From Thuidium tamariscinum (Eukaryota > Streptophyta > Bryopsida > Hypnales > Thuidiaceae), in contig OX344749.2 of assembly GCA_947034885.2 (NCBI GenBank), positions 11,671,501-11,735,500 on the forward strand: 64,000 nucleotides of DNA. Direction: 5' to 3'. This document shows, piece by piece, positions 1 to 13,056 of this stretch. Below the pieces are notes generated by a model, which saw nothing but the letters and a program-made list of their open reading frames with translations, was not told the DNA's origin and did not search any database. Position numbers and translations under genes: made by a program. Each line of letters opens with the position of its first letter. Position 1 is the first letter of the stretch.

Positions 1-971
1 AAAAAAAAATTGTTTCTCTATTTTTAAAGTACTCCCGAAAAGAAATGAGTACTACTTCAAAATGAGACAAAAAACGGGAGGCCTTCCTTGCAACCACCCT
101 GAAGGTGATTTAGTACAAAAAATACTGAAAATGCTGAAAATCAAATACACAACAAATAGTGTAAGGATTTCTTGCAATTGCGCAATAGTATATTAGAGTG
201 CTAGGGCATTTCTTAGAAACAAATTCAACCCATATGATAACCTGGATTACAAGATTATTCTGCACATTCCGATATATTCTGCAAGCTTATATCACTATCA
301 TTAGTTGGTCAATGTTTCAAAACATGCATTACTCACATGCAACTCAACTTACCTCAGGAATTACAAATGATAAGTCAAGCAGGGAAGAGTCACCCATGTC
401 AAGTGAAAACTGAAAACTTAAATACAAAATTGCCAGGAAAACGGCGCAATCACATTCTCTTTCGACCTTCTCTGAGATCACATTCAACAACATTCTGCAA
501 GCTTGTCTCGCTAATCACTGGTTGCTGACCACTGATTCAAACTACGTCATACGAATTGTTTTGGACCCCAGATCGAAAGTCAGATTAAAGTGCAAGGTGC
601 AACCAGATCATCTTGTGATGCATGTACTACTAGTTCCATTTGCTATCCCCTGGTCAACAAGTTCCCTACACTACTGTGTAAACATAGTGCCAAGTCTGAG
701 TTTTCAAGGCATCCATGTCATTCTGTTGTTGGCTAGTCAGAAAAAGGTTGCGATTTCTAAGCCCTACTCAAATGTAAGCCCTTCGATCGACCAAATAGTA
801 TAGGTGTAGACTTTGAAGATTCCGTAGACATTGTGTCCAATAACCTGCTAGCTCTCGAGGAGTTTTTAGTCCACTTATTGCTGCAACTCAAAAAAAATTC
901 AGAATCGAAGACATGAGAAAATTATTCTATGAGAAATATGAACCAAGGCGCTGTTGAATGAGAGAGTGCAG
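1..971. other. Upstream stretch without a recognised gene
   Basis: Only short open frames without recognisable domains occur here. It may be intron or 5' flank of the tubulin pseudogene that follows, because a possible splice acceptor (TGCAG) sits at 967-971. Fragments resembling the motif CTTGCAATCACCC, which recurs further along the window, occur near 87-100 and 168-176. Confidence 0.4.
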
Positions 972-2825
972 TTGGAAAGGAGATAGTGGACCTGTGCCTG
1001 GACTGCATCAGCGAGCTGTCCGATAATTGCACAGGGCAGCAGCGATCCCTAGTATTGCACGCAGTGGGCGGAGGAACGGGATCTGGCCTTGACTCTGCTC
1101 CTGGAGCGCCTCAGGGTGGACTACAGGAAGAAGTCCAAGCTGGGCTTCAGTGTACCCGAGCCCCCCAACGCCGTGGTGGAGCCTTACAAGAGCGTGATGT
1201 CCACTCATTCCTTGCTGGAGCACACAAATATGGCCGTCATGCTGGACAACGAGGCCGTTCACGACCTCTGCCTTCACTCCTTCGACATCGAGCGCCCCAC
1301 TTAAACGAAATTGAACCGCCTCATTACGCAGGTACTCCTTTCCAACGCTAACAAGAGACAAAAACTGCATTTTCAATAAAAGTTGAGTACTTCTTTGAAA
1401 GATTTTGAAATAAACTTCAGGGAACTGAAATAATATTATTCTATTGAAAACCATGCTGAGAGAGAGACTACATTTCAGCATCCAAACGGGAATGAACAGA
1501 GATGAGTTTCAGCTCAAATGACTCCTTCTCTAGATACAGAAGGCGAGAGTTATTAAAAATCAATATTTGTTCAAATACATGTGCATGTCATAACTCAGAA
1601 ATGTACGACTACACAAGATTTTATTTGGTTTCCACAAAGCAATGTGCACTCCATACAGGTGGTATCCTCCCTGACAGCGTCCCTTCGTTTTGAAGGGGCC
1701 CTGAAAGTGGACATCACTGTGTTTCAGACAAACCTGGTGCCATATCCAAGAATCCACTCCATGCTGTCGTCATACGCACCCGTGTCGGCCGAGAAGGCTT
1801 ACCACGAGCAGCTCTCGGTAGCCGAGATCATCAACAACGCTTTGGAGCCGTCCAGCATGATGACCAAATGCGACCCTCGTCATGGCAAATACATGGCCTG
1901 CTGCATGATGTACCGTGGTGACGTCGTTCCCAAGGATGTCAACTCATCTGTCCCTACGATCAAGACCAAGTGCACCATCCAATTCGTTGACTGGCATTCC
2001 ACTCTGAACTCATCCTCCGTGTAAGCAAGAAACCCTGCATCGCATACCAAATGTTCATATCTGTCATCAGCACTGAGCAGAAAATTCTTGTGCACTGAAA
2101 ATGTAGACATTTGCATCCACAGCAAGGTCTCTGCATTTCACCAGTCAGCCTATAGCTCACTGGACGACTGCAGGATATTAATTTCAGAAGAAATTAGAAA
2201 ATTTGAGCTGAGCAGCAGGTAGGGTTCTTAGCACATTTAGACTTTTCCAGGAATTATTAGACAGCTTCATACAGATAATCTTTCCTGCAATTGACGATTA
2301 GGTCTTCCTATGGTCACAATAATCACGATAAAGCCTCCATAAGTTCACTATGATCATGAATCATGACAAAGACTCACTTCATGATGGAGTCTAAGCACTC
2401 CTGAAACGGTCTAATGTAACTGAAAAAGCTGGTTGTTAGATAGGAGTCACAATATAATTACTGGGCAAAAGAAAGAAGGCTCGAGACTAATGCGAGTTTC
2501 AATGGGCAGGTGTCCAACTGGTTTCAAAGTGTGAGATCAATTACCAGACACCGACAGTAGTTCCCGGCGGGGACTGGGCCAAAGTGCAACGGGCAGTGTG
2601 CAATATCTCTGACACAACGAGCGTTGCGGAAGTGTTCTCCCGCTTGGACCACAAGTTCGACCTGATGTACGCCAAGCCAGGTCCCTTTGCACTGGTATGT
2701 CGGTGAGAGCATGGAGGGCGAATTCCGAGGCTCGGGAAGACTTGGCGGCTCTGGAGAAGGACTACGAAGAGGTTGGTGCGGAGTCTGGTGAAGGTGAATG
2801 TGAAGACGAAGGTGACGAGTACTAG
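972..2825 (+). pseudogene. Alpha-tubulin pseudogene (partial, introns retained)
   Basis: Alpha-tubulin normally pairs with beta-tubulin in microtubules. Three exon-like blocks (about 972-1331, 1659-1993 and 2510-2825) read from roughly residue 110 of the family to the acidic C-terminus, which ends Glu-Tyr-stop. The GTP-binding loop GGGTGSG is present near 1067-1085, followed by a frameshift into [15 protein letters not shown]. Decay is clear: the frameshift near 1089, a stop at 1302-1304 inside the ERPTYTNLNRL-like segment, a GC instead of GT donor at 1994-1995, an extra base near 2526, and another frameshift near 2670. The introns 1332-1658 (GT-AG) and about 1994-2509 are retained, so it arose by DNA duplication, not from mRNA. 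The first ~108 residues are not visible; they may be lost or lie before the window. Identity as tubulin is near certain, and so is loss of function for this copy. Confidence 0.9.
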
Positions 2826-3677
2826 TTGAGTCCCATATTCAAATATGCGATCAATCTCCTGTTAGAAAATACTAACACGGTACCTGGTACGCAAAGGTAA
2901 AACAAGTGTCAATATATTGTGCATAAAAACATAACTGAACAGATGAGAACCGGTGACAAGAACTGCAATACTGGTAGTACAGATGTGAATGTCTACAGAT
3001 TACAGTTGGGTACGAGGAAGGTGTACCTTTGATTATCAGAGGCGGCACTCAATTATCTTGATAGCAGAACAGCCCGATTCCAGAGTAAGACAATCTCCAG
3101 CGCAGGACTAATACAGCACTTGAATTTTGATTTTATTGCAGAAGATATAACAGGAAATAAAGTAGGTCGTCACAAATTACCGAACCGGCAGGTAGAACAC
3201 GCCCCTTCAAACGAGCATACCCTTAATGAGGCAAAACAGAGTTCGAAGTGCAAAATAATCACTCGAGACACTGAAAAGAGTCTTGCAGTTGTGTACCCAT
3301 TGCACCACATAAGGTGGACCACGGTTTTCACAGAGAGGACCCAACGGTAGTAATCGTGCCACTTAGTACCAAATAATACCTCAAAAAAAACAGAAAAATA
3401 TCCTTTTACAGTTGCTCCGGGAATTGACGGCAATAAGGAGCATTTCCTGACCAGGATATCCAAGTGCTTAGCTCCTGATTAGCCAAACCGCTTTCGTGAC
3501 TCACTGAACCAAATCTTAGATTTTGTAACAGAAAAGTAGATGAAAAGAATCATCGCAGGTGAAGCAAACACTGGAAATGAATACCCATAGTACCAACTAT
3601 CAATTGAAGACGAAATCTGAGAAACGTGTAAACGAATACCTGCCGTGAGAAATAATTCACGGCAAGTAGGTTTCAGT
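2826..3677. other. Intergenic stretch between two convergent genes
   Basis: No coding feature was recognised. The tubulin pseudogene ends on its left and the carrier gene ends on its right, so it should hold only 3' flanking sequence of both. Confidence 0.5.
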
Positions 3678-3683
3678 TTTATT
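3678..3683 (-). promoter_or_regulatory. Possible polyadenylation signal (AATAAA) of the carrier gene
   Basis: AATAAA reads on the minus strand about 25 bases after the carrier stop codon. The spacing is short and plant signals are loose, so this is only a candidate. Confidence 0.3.
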
Positions 3684-3707
3684 GAAATAAAGAATACAGA
3701 TGCAACC

Positions 3708-6395
3708 TCAAGAGTGGAAAGTCAACCAATGAACGGCAGATTCATAGACATAGAATGTAATGGCTGCATTAGGTGCAGCTTTTACAAGTGAGGGCAAAGT
3801 GCCCTTGTAAAGTCCTTTTAACCCTTCCTCCGCAGATATCCTCCTTATCGCATGGAATATTCCTTTATATGATTTCTCTTCAACTCTCGCTCCATACCGT
3901 AGGTCTCGCATTAGGCCTTCTACCTGAAGAAAAGGAACAATTAAGTATTAAAGGTCAGAGTGTCGACCAAAATCATACTGTATCATTGCATGCTGGAGCC
4001 TCATTCGTGCTAAAGTCAAGTTCTTTCAATATGGTCTTCCTATAAACTTGTCACAACCATATAACTTATAAAAAATTAAGCACGTTCTTTCAGAATCAGT
4101 ATTTCTGGAATCGGAAATCTAGGGATTCAATTGCATTTGTCTCAAACAAGAACCCAAAAAGAGGCATGTAGAAGGGGTTCTACCTGATAACGCTTCTTGA
4201 TAACATCAAGAGGATGACAACACAATTTAGCAAATAATCCAGCTCCAAATCCACACAAAAATTTCTGCGTTTTTGACAACTCATCATTGCCGTCCTTCAA
4301 CTGATTCATAGCCTGCCAATCATAGGAAAAGCCACCATTGACATCCTGCAGCTACTAATGCATGTGCAATTACAAGGCATACTATGCAATGCCCAAAACA
4401 TAATAAGCACCAGGTCAAGTAGATGCAGAATTCCAGACTGAAAGCTTGTAAGAGACGTTACAACATGCAAGAAGCTAGGTTGACCACAGATGTTACTCAT
4501 CAGGCGATAATTTTTACACTTACAGAAGTCCAACGCTTAAAGGAGTCGTAAAAACCAAATTGAAGGCCAGCATATGGCACAATTTCCATGAGCGTAGGTG
4601 TGAGACCGGCATAAAGACCTAACACTCCTCTCCGACTGTAGATATCGGCCATGGCTGACCGCATGTTTCGATAGACCTGCTCCACCAGAACACAGATCAA
4701 CATTATGTGCCCCAAAATGCTACGAATCCAAGTTATCTTTTATGCAACAATGCACGTCACAATACTCCACACAGGAAGAATGTGGATCAAGATGCACAGG
4801 AAACACTGCTAAAAGCTCAACATATTACCAAGGAAAGCATTCCAATCCGCCAAAAAGAATTCCAGCTGAAATACATACACGAGTCAACATAAGAACTGCA
4901 AGAAGCGAGAAGTAGTGCAAGGGCACAAACGTCATACCTTTGGCTCTCCTTGACTTGCAAGAACCGTGCGGAGAAGATCAAAGGGATAGGAACCAAAAGT
5001 AGCGGCACATCCTGCCAAGGAGCCTCCTACGTAGGACATCAATCCCGAGTGTCGCGCTGCTATTACAAAACTTCAGCCTGTAAGTCAACTGAACCAGTCT
5101 ATGCATTGACTATGTCGTGGGGAGGAATAAAACTGTAACTGTATTACTTGCACCTAGATTTCCCACTTACTCATTCTTCACAAGAGGATACTAATGAGTA
5201 TGCAAGAGTGTGCAAAGGGAAAGACACCCTTTGAATAGTTCGAGTACTTAGTAAAGACTTGTCACGAAAATTTTTCAAAATGAAGGGGAAGGGGAAATGA
5301 TTGGACCTGCCTGTGGTGAACCTGAGACAAGAGTCTTAAATTTCGAGATCACAACGAACTGAATTCCAGTGTACGGCATCTGCAACAACAGTGCTGGAAC
5401 ATTTCCTCGCCACAAACCCTGTCGATAAAGTACTTCAGAGTCATCGAAATGGACTAAAGAGAAGTGCGATCGTTCCGTACTGGAATCGGGACTAGTTGAC
5501 GCAACAACACACCAGACGTTTAACAAGCAGCAAGCAATGCGATCGCTCTTTATGAATATTTCAACCCTCTTTGAAAAAGACCTATAAACATCTTTCCATG
5601 ACAAGCAGATTCCTGTTGTGATCGACTGTATCAACAATCCAAGCCCTTAACCCAAATTTAAATCGAAACAGACGACACACTAAACGCACCTCAAAGCCTC
5701 TCACAGTCTCACTTACCCGAATTCCTTCCTCGCGTACGATGAGTTGCGCAGCTTGCATTACGCCTGTGTACTTCGAAATTCCGGGAGGCGTCTTATGAGA
5801 GAATCTCTGACTTGTCGGCTCTAGCTGCACCTGCATTGCAGCACACCGACCAACTGTCTCCAAGTCTTTAACGTAACAATTTTAACACCCTATTCAACCA
5901 CGTATTGCTCGACGAAATCAAATTGCCTACAGCAGCGTAGAAAAATCTTATTCACTGCTAGCTCAAATCTCGACTAGTGAAAGTAAAACATTGCGTTCGA
6001 AGAAACTCAATTGGACAAAAGATTGTAATCTACAACTTCTAAGCCTCCTATACGCGAGACTAATTCAGCAACGTCGCTAAGAATCAGAAAGAAGCGTTTC
6101 AGCTCACTAATCAGCACACATCAATCGGAAAACTCCACATAAATGCACATTAACGATCACAGCCATTTGCCTGATGCTATCGAATACGAGAACAACAGTA
6201 AAGATCCTGCGCGAACGACCGAAGGCAATGCGGATTGAAATTACAACACACTGATCCCGAACTAGAGAAAAAGAAAAAGACCTGAAATCGAATTTTTATG
6301 ACATCCAAGGGCGACACCATGGTGCGCGCGACGCCGCCCGCCACAGCGCCGGCGACAGCGTCGATCGTCGAGCTTTCAGCATGGCCTCCCCCCAT
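3708..6395 (-). CDS. Mitochondrial carrier, thiamine-pyrophosphate carrier type
   Basis: Predicted inner-mitochondrial-membrane solute carrier, most like the plant carriers for thiamine pyrophosphate (ThPP), which bring the cofactor into the matrix. Seven exons: 6282-6395, 5717-5830, 5307-5418, 4938-5056, 4524-4676, 4184-4312 and 3708-3923. They join in frame to a 318-residue protein, the usual family length. Three repeats each carry the carrier signature: PLDVIK at about 29-34, PFDLLR at about 138-143 and PLDVIK at about 238-243. They are followed by segments such as [11 protein letters not shown] and [18 protein letters not shown]. All introns are GT-AG and 211-451 bp. The start chosen is the Met before GGGHAESST; an in-frame Met 26 codons upstream (6473) would add a basic Gly-rich stretch unlike the family. 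Membership of the carrier family is certain. The ThPP substrate is inferred from recalled similarity to Arabidopsis proteins across the whole length. Confidence 0.9.
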
Positions 6396-6431
6396 CCCTC
6401 CCTCCCTCCCCTGCTTTGCTACCTTACGATG

Positions 6432-6440
6432 AAACCCTAA
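6432..6440 (-). promoter_or_regulatory. Telo-box-like motif upstream of the carrier gene
   Basis: AAACCCTAA (plus-strand reading) lies about 37-45 bases before the carrier start codon, next to ACCCCTCCCC. Telo-boxes are common in promoters and leaders of plant housekeeping genes. Function here is inference. Confidence 0.3.
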
Positions 6441-6865
6441 ACCCCTCCCCAAGACAATTTCACAAAAGCGCAAATTCTCTCTAATTGTTTCTGCTGGTCA
6501 TGCGAAAAGGAAATGGGCTACGGCTCACGCGAAGATACTCCGTGGTCCGCGGGCCACGCGCCTTGTCCATCGCCATCGCTTGGGGGGCAAAACCCGAGGA
6601 ACCGCACAAACAAACACACGAGGACCCTGCTAAGCTTAGGATTGAGAGGACAGAAAACGATGAATGGGCACCAGGAAAAGTAGGATCCGGACTCCAGAGC
6701 ATTTGGAAAAGGTAAATAAATGATTTAAAATTTTGAATTACCGTACCCGGTGGCAAAAAAAAACCTAAGAATAATTATATGCCAAATTTTGTGGGATATC
6801 ATTTTAAGGGAAATAAATCAAAACTTTATGTTTTTAGACCCCTACTCAATCACATTTCCCAACTT
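6441..6865. other. Promoter-proximal region of the carrier gene
   Basis: Less AT-rich than the DNA to its right. The open frames here have no recognisable domain. It is most likely the promoter and 5' leader of the minus-strand carrier gene. Confidence 0.4.
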
Positions 6866-7093
6866 AACCCTTGAAGGATGGACCAGTGGCCGCGGAAACC
6901 ATGCATTTTGATACCGTGTGATATCACCTACTTTGAAAAAGTCAAATATATGTATTGGAAGTTAAAGTATTGTAGAAGATCTTCCCTTTCCACCCCCAAT
7001 ACCAAGGATGAAAAGTTGCATTTCTGTCCTAGAAAGAAAAATTCTTTGTCATTCAACGTACGTCAAACATCCACAACATCATTCAAGGGTTAA
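6866..7093. mobile_element. TTAA-bounded MITE, 228 bp
   Basis: MITE here means a miniature inverted-repeat transposable element. The left end reads TTAACCCTTGAAGGATGG and the right end, read inward on the other strand, TTAACCCTTGAATGATG. Terminal inverted repeats of about 17 bp with one mismatch lie inside TTAA at both edges. No coding capacity for a transposase. Confidence 0.7.
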
Positions 7094-7179
7094 ACTATTT
7101 ATTCAGCAATGAATGTCGTTCCTTGACCAATAGATGAATGACATGTTTAGTATCAGTTTTCTATTGAATAAAATATCAT

Positions 7180-8129
7180 TTAATCCCTAAAGATTTTTTA
7201 CTATGTTTTCACCAAAACTATTCTAAATTTGTCATTTCTAATGCAACTACTAAATTTTAGAATTCTTTTGGGGGGAATAATGTAACCATAGGATCTTTTA
7301 GTGCACTAGTTTGAGAAGATGTAGAAAAAATTTTAGAATTTCTCTCTGTGGAGATTGCAGGATATTAGTGTTTGAAAATTACAAAAATCTTTTTTATACC
7401 ATTGCAAAAATTTGGGCAGCTGCACTTCAGAATGCCACATTTGTATGAAAAAAAGTCCAAAATGGTTGAAACTCTATGGATTCATTCTTCAATTCAAGTT
7501 GCCTATATGCTTGAAAATTTTCAAATCATTTGGAATTGTACAATATATAGGAAAAAAGTAGTATGTAGAAAGAATTAGAAAACAATTCAAAATACTAAAT
7601 TGTTAACAATTTAATTATTGAATTGAAAACTCCCAATCCCAATGGTTATAATGTTATAATAAATAATCTGCACCCAATGTTTTTATATTTTTTCAAAGAT
7701 ATTAAAAATTGAATTAAATAAAGGACTTTAAAGTTTATTTTAGAGTAAACACTCTATAACTTCCTATAAACTGCCGACAAACTAAAACCCCAAAAACTTT
7801 TATCTCATTAATCAAAATGAAATGATTCAAAGCTTTCCACTTGTATTTAAATCTAAATAACTAATTTCAATTTTTATTTTACAAAAAAGTGATATTTGAA
7901 GAAGGGTTTTTAGCCACCCAGGCTACCTGGCAAGCAATGAAATCTACATATCATATATAACTTTTGAACCATGTAGTCAAAAGTTATGAAAATTGTTGTG
8001 CTTTAAAGCTAAACACCAGGAAAATGTTCTGTGAAAATTTCAAAGAAAAAAAATAAAAACTCCATTCATAGGTACTTGCCTAAAATCATTGTATTGCCAA
8101 AAAATGTACTTTGGTACTGTAGGGATTAA
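7180..8129. mobile_element. TTAA-bounded element, 950 bp (family shared with 23008-23964)
   Basis: The left end is TTAATCCCTAAAG and the right end, read inward, TTAATCCCTAC. Its whole length is similar in reverse orientation to 23008-23964; for example both carry TGTTTTCAC near one end and ATTGGCAATACAATG-like sequence near the other. The flanks of the two copies differ, so they are independent insertions. The right ~230 bp also matches the arms of the element at 54411-54981. Degenerate, without an ORF. Confidence 0.65.
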
Positions 8130-8619
8130 AATAGATATACAACAATATCCAAATTTGGTCTTTGGACAATTCAAATAAACTTCATTAGAAAGATGCTTGA
8201 AAACAAATATTACAGAGGCCTTAACAAAACATACTTAAAAAAAATCAAGTAAACAACATGAAAAATGATAAATAATTGATTCCTCTCCAAAAATCATAGC
8301 AAAAGTTTAAAATTCAAAGTCATCTATAAGCAATTGGCAAAAAAAAATTAATTTTAATTTTGTTTTGGAAAATTTTTATTTTTTAAAATGAGGAACCATA
8401 ATAATCAACCAAAATTTATGGATTTATAGATTTATAAAGTCTTATTAACTATTGATATACTCCAAATTTGAACCATTCATTATTCACTTAAAATTGATAA
8501 GATACATGATTCAAAAAGATACTTTGTAAGATACCAAAAGCAACATTTTAGTTTACATCCTAAGCAATTTAATTCAACATTTTTTATAAATTGATTTTTT
8601 ACTAAAGATTAGTATTTTT

Positions 8620-8735
8620 CTTTCATTTCTTATGAAGTGCCAAAGTGGAAATACTTCATTTTATTATAGAGCTCCAAATCTCAACATTCATCTATATATT
8701 GGATAGAAAATATCATATTAGTATATAATATATAT
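8620..8735 (+). repeat. Dispersed repeat, copy 1 (partner at 40770-40890)
   Basis: About 115 bp around CTCCAAATCTCAACATTC and GGATAGAAAATATCATATT are almost identical to 40770-40890 in the same orientation. Outside this block the sequences diverge. Class unknown. Confidence 0.6.
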
Positions 8736-8939
8736 CTATCATTCTATTTTCATTCATTATTTAGTGATTTCATCCAATTTTTTTAAAATTCGAAGTTTAT
8801 TGGCAATTTCATCAAAAAAATTTACTATTTGTTTTCTATAGGCTTGGTGCAAAGCCAAAAAAAATTGGTGTAATTTTGCACAAAATTGCCAGGAAAAAAA
8901 ACACTACTAGGAATCGAGGTCATATTCGATGTCTAAGGT

Positions 8940-9515
8940 TTAATCCCAAGCATCCACACTCATCTCTAGAGTTCACAATCTTCAAAAAATCATCAAAAAA
9001 TAGTATATGAAAGAGAATTTTGGATATGAGGTTCAAAGCAAAGCTTTAGAGTTTGAATTTTAGATTCTATCTATACGCTTAGAATCATCAATGCTATTGC
9101 CAATATTTTTCTATAAATTTTGAAAGAAAAAATTCAAAATTTCTTCAAAATTCAATTTCAATCAAAGTATTGTCATTTTTTGAGTAAATTTTGTTGGAAA
9201 GAATTTGAAATGAGGTTCTCTTGATATGGTCATTTTTTGAAATGGTTGTGTTCTTTGATTCTATGACCTCATTTTTGCAATTCCAAGTTTGAACTAGATT
9301 CAACCCAAATCAACCACTTGGCATACTTCCACATTTGTAATTTTAGAAAAATATGTGGTCTAGTATCACCAAATCCAACCTTTAGACAGGACCACAACTT
9401 CATAAAGTATCTCTAAAAATTAGGATGACTTTCCTCCAAGTTGTAATGAGAAAGAAATTTGGATTTCAATCTATACATCGTCCAAAAATTGGATGTTGGA
9501 GCACTCCAAGGTTAA
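8940..9515. mobile_element. TTAA-bounded element, 576 bp (family shared with 53331-53878)
   Basis: Edges are TTAATCCCAAGC on the left and AAGGTTAA on the right. The interior aligns over its whole length with 53331-53878 in the same orientation, with shared stretches such as TCATTTTTTGAGTAAATTTT. Flanks outside the TTAA edges differ, so the edges mark the unit that moved. Confidence 0.65.
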
Positions 9516-12356
9516 TCCTAGAACTACATTGAAAAACAAACAATCATTTTGTAAAATTCATTCACATTCCACTCTAAGAGATGGACAAACTTAATTAACT
9601 TATGTAATAATAAAAGAGTGAAAACTGTGAAGGGAACCCTAAATCATCTTTCTTTTCTTCCCAATTTTATTAATTATTTTTTAATATCGCTTTACATGCA
9701 TTAGAATGTTGTCCTATAGGTCAATATAACTATGTTCATTTCAAGTACCTACATTGTGGCATTGAGAAGTGTAGGCAAACAACAATATTTATAGTAGATT
9801 TACTTCTAGTTGTTTGAACTAATTGGAGTTTGTGTACTTCTTAAAAATGAATAATAAACAATTATAACTCATTGAAAATACAATTCATATAGATCATTTT
9901 TCTTCTATTATTTTAGATTCTGCAACATAAATTTATAACCAATAGATACATTATAGTTTGTAGCTAGTGATCAATAATTATTTTGAATTTTTTTATGTTA
10001 CTCTTGACATATTACAAGATTTGTCTTCAATGAGCAAATTAAGTAAAGACCACTTTCTACAACATTTATTATCTATCAAGTAGATGATTGGGCATTTAGG
10101 ACTTTAAAATAGTAGTGCTATCTTATCTATGTTGACCATTCTCTAATTAATACTCTATAATACATGAACAAAAATCCATAGTTGGACAATGGATGCATTT
10201 TTTTCCATTGTCAAAGTGAAAGGCAACCATATATAACATTGTCAACCAATATCAGGGCCCCTTGAGCTCCCTTGCAATGCAAAGCACACCCCTTTAGGCC
10301 CTTCTATGTTGGATCTTTCCATTCAACTTCTTAATAATTACAACTCTTAAAGGATGAAATCCATTGCCATTTGGTCAAATATCATGACTAAGTTGAAGTT
10401 AGCATATTAGATTGTATTCAAACATCAATATTATATTTTTATTACTTGAAACTATGAATTGTATATGACTATGAGAAATTTCAATTGATTTTGTGAATAA
10501 TTGTCATTGTTATCAATTTTTTGGCAAAATTAAAAATAAATGAGTAAAAATAGAAAAAATGATTCAAATTATTTGAAATTTTCTCAAGAGGTACAAGTAG
10601 AAATAAAAATTAGTATCTCAAAATTTCAATTGATTATTATGTTTTTTAAGCCCCAAACAACCACAACAAAGACATTGAAGTCAAATTCAGCTATGAAACC
10701 AAATTTAATATTTTATTTAATAGATGTATAAATTTTGATATTTTATACTAGTAGAAAATTGTTTTTTCTACTTATTTAATCTTTTTCAAAAAATTTGATG
10801 AAAATCATAAATTATTGTGATTTTTTTAAAGTTAAAGGTTTTAAAATATTATATCATTTATAATATATATTAGAATACTCTGAAATATTTATCATTAATG
10901 AAGATTAGAATAAAAAACTTAATTTTTTTATTTAAATTGAAAATCTATATGAAAAGGAAAAAATACAAATGAAAAACACAACATATTGTGTTTTTTGAAT
11001 TTTAACATATGGAGCTTGCAATTGCAATAACTCTTTCAATTTTTTTCAAAATTTCAAGTTGAAGTAGGAAGAAAACTTGTCAAGAGTCATTTTTTTAGTT
11101 TAAACCAAACAACAAAAATGGTTACATCAAAAGTTAGAATCAAGGTTGATCAAGGCACATTGCGGGGGGGGGGGGGGGTACTATTCAGGAAGTTTATTGA
11201 TCACCTAAGAACAAGCCCCTATTATTCAAGGGCTATGTAGGTGATTTTTTGGGATTTAGGGGGGGCTTACTTTATCTAAATTTCTAAAAGGTGTTTATTT
11301 CATGTATCCTATCTTTTAGTTAAAAAATTTTTTACTGCCAATTTCTCATATCCTATGTTCATTATAAATACAATATAGTAGAAAGTTATACAAACAATTG
11401 ACATACAAATAGTTATAGTAAGCATCTGAATTCTCCGCCTAATCCTTGCAAACCCTAAATTAAATTCGAACATGAATTTGAAATCTCTCAAACAAATATG
11501 AATACAATTTTGAAATCTCTCAATCAAATTTGAAAAAACTGTACCACCATAAATAAAAACCTCAACGTTCAAAAAACTTCATTGAATCCTAGTTACCCAC
11601 TCACCTCGCCACTCAGTCACTAATTGAATTGACAGAAGTGCCTAACCAATGTAAATATCATTCATTTATGGGTTCATTCATCGAGAATTAAATTTGCCTA
11701 TACAACAAACACATGGAATTCTAGTCAACCCTTAGTTAACCATAAATTCTTACATCTCTATGAATTTAGTGTACATCTCATGGATTTATGCTATACTAAG
11801 TATACTATTGCAAGTTCAATTTTTTGGAGGGAAATTTTCATGGGGCTGCTTTAGAAAAAAGAAATTGATAAAATTTTCTATTTTTGTATACCTGTCATTA
11901 TTTTTAAAGTCTAAAAGCCCATTATGTGGATGCTATTTCACTTTGAATAATTGTATAAAATTTAGATTCAATGCAATTAAAATTACCCTTCATTAGTTTG
12001 CATGTCGACATCAAAGAAACGGGGAGTGCACCTCTTATGAGGCACATCCACTTTTGGGATGCATGGACCTTTAAAGGTTTAACTAAATCTACTCCTTAGG
12101 AATCTAGGGAGGAATTGTACAAATCTTCAAGGGAGAATGGCCTTAGGCTAGTTAACAATTAATATTATGGCTGCCAATTGAAACAAAGAATTCATAATCC
12201 AAAAGTATACAAAATATACAAAAAATATAGGATTTAATTGGTTTTGTAAGTTTTAATTAATTGAATTTGCAATTCAGCATTCAGCAACAAACGGTTGTCA
12301 TTACTATCATGTGTCTTTTTGTGTGTAGTAAGGTCGAGGCACAAGTGACTAATCAT
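9516..12356. other. AT-rich intergenic DNA
   Basis: No gene was recognised. It holds a G15 run (11164-11178) and short AT-rich open frames. Two of these (10540-10731 and 11309-11572 minus) have low-complexity Lys/Ile/Phe-rich translations and no domain. I see nothing else that I can support. Confidence 0.5.
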
Positions 12357-13056
12357 TTAACCCTTAAAGGACTGGCCTATGACCATTGGTTGGAAGCCCC
12401 CTTGCTGGTCACTCAATTTGATACTATTTAGGAACCAATCAAGTATGAATTTTTTTTAAATTTCAGAGATGGAAGTACATGTCTTCTGCACTTCACAGAA
12501 ATTTCAGATTTTTTGAAGAAAAAATGAAGAAAAAATCATAGAAAATAGAAAATTATCTCAAAAAATCTGAAAATTTCACGATGTGTGTAAATTGTAATGA
12601 CAAACATCATGGTGTAAACTCAACTTCCATGTACACTTATTTATAGGTTGCAGTGGACATTAAAAATGCATCCAAAATTCAAATTGCAATAAAAGATTCA
12701 ATTTTACAAATTTTCCCAAAATTCAAATTGGAGTAGAAACTAGAAGAAAAGACCTTCATTTCATTAGTTGCGCTCAAACTCAAAAAATGTCATTTTCAAG
12801 GAGAAATTTCAGATTGAGTCAATTTCTCAAAATACACTAAAATGGCAAATTCTGCCATCCGTTTTCTCTAATTACTTCTCAACTACATGAAAACAAATAT
12901 TAGTTAGACTAAAAACTCAATTGGAGACTCTTTACAACTGAACATGAAAGGTCATTAAAAAAAAAGTGGATGAAAAAACTATTGTTCCGGTCTTCTATTG
13001 TCCCTGTGAAATCATCCGAATGCCAAAAAATGGTGCCAGTGTCGCTTAGGGGTTAA
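12357..13056. mobile_element. TTAA-bounded element, 700 bp (family shared with 62014-63051)
   Basis: Left end TTAACCCTTAAAGGACTGG; right end, read inward, TTAACCCCTAAGCGACACTG. The interior is similar in reverse orientation to 62014-63051, including AAATGTCATTTTCAAGGAGA and the segment around ATGGCAAATTCTGCC. The DNA just right of the element is also conserved between copies; see 13057-13440. Confidence 0.6.

Noticed and set aside
972..2825. A functional alpha-tubulin gene
   Set aside because: At least three frame breaks, an internal stop and a faulty donor site cannot be removed by any choice of introns that I could find.
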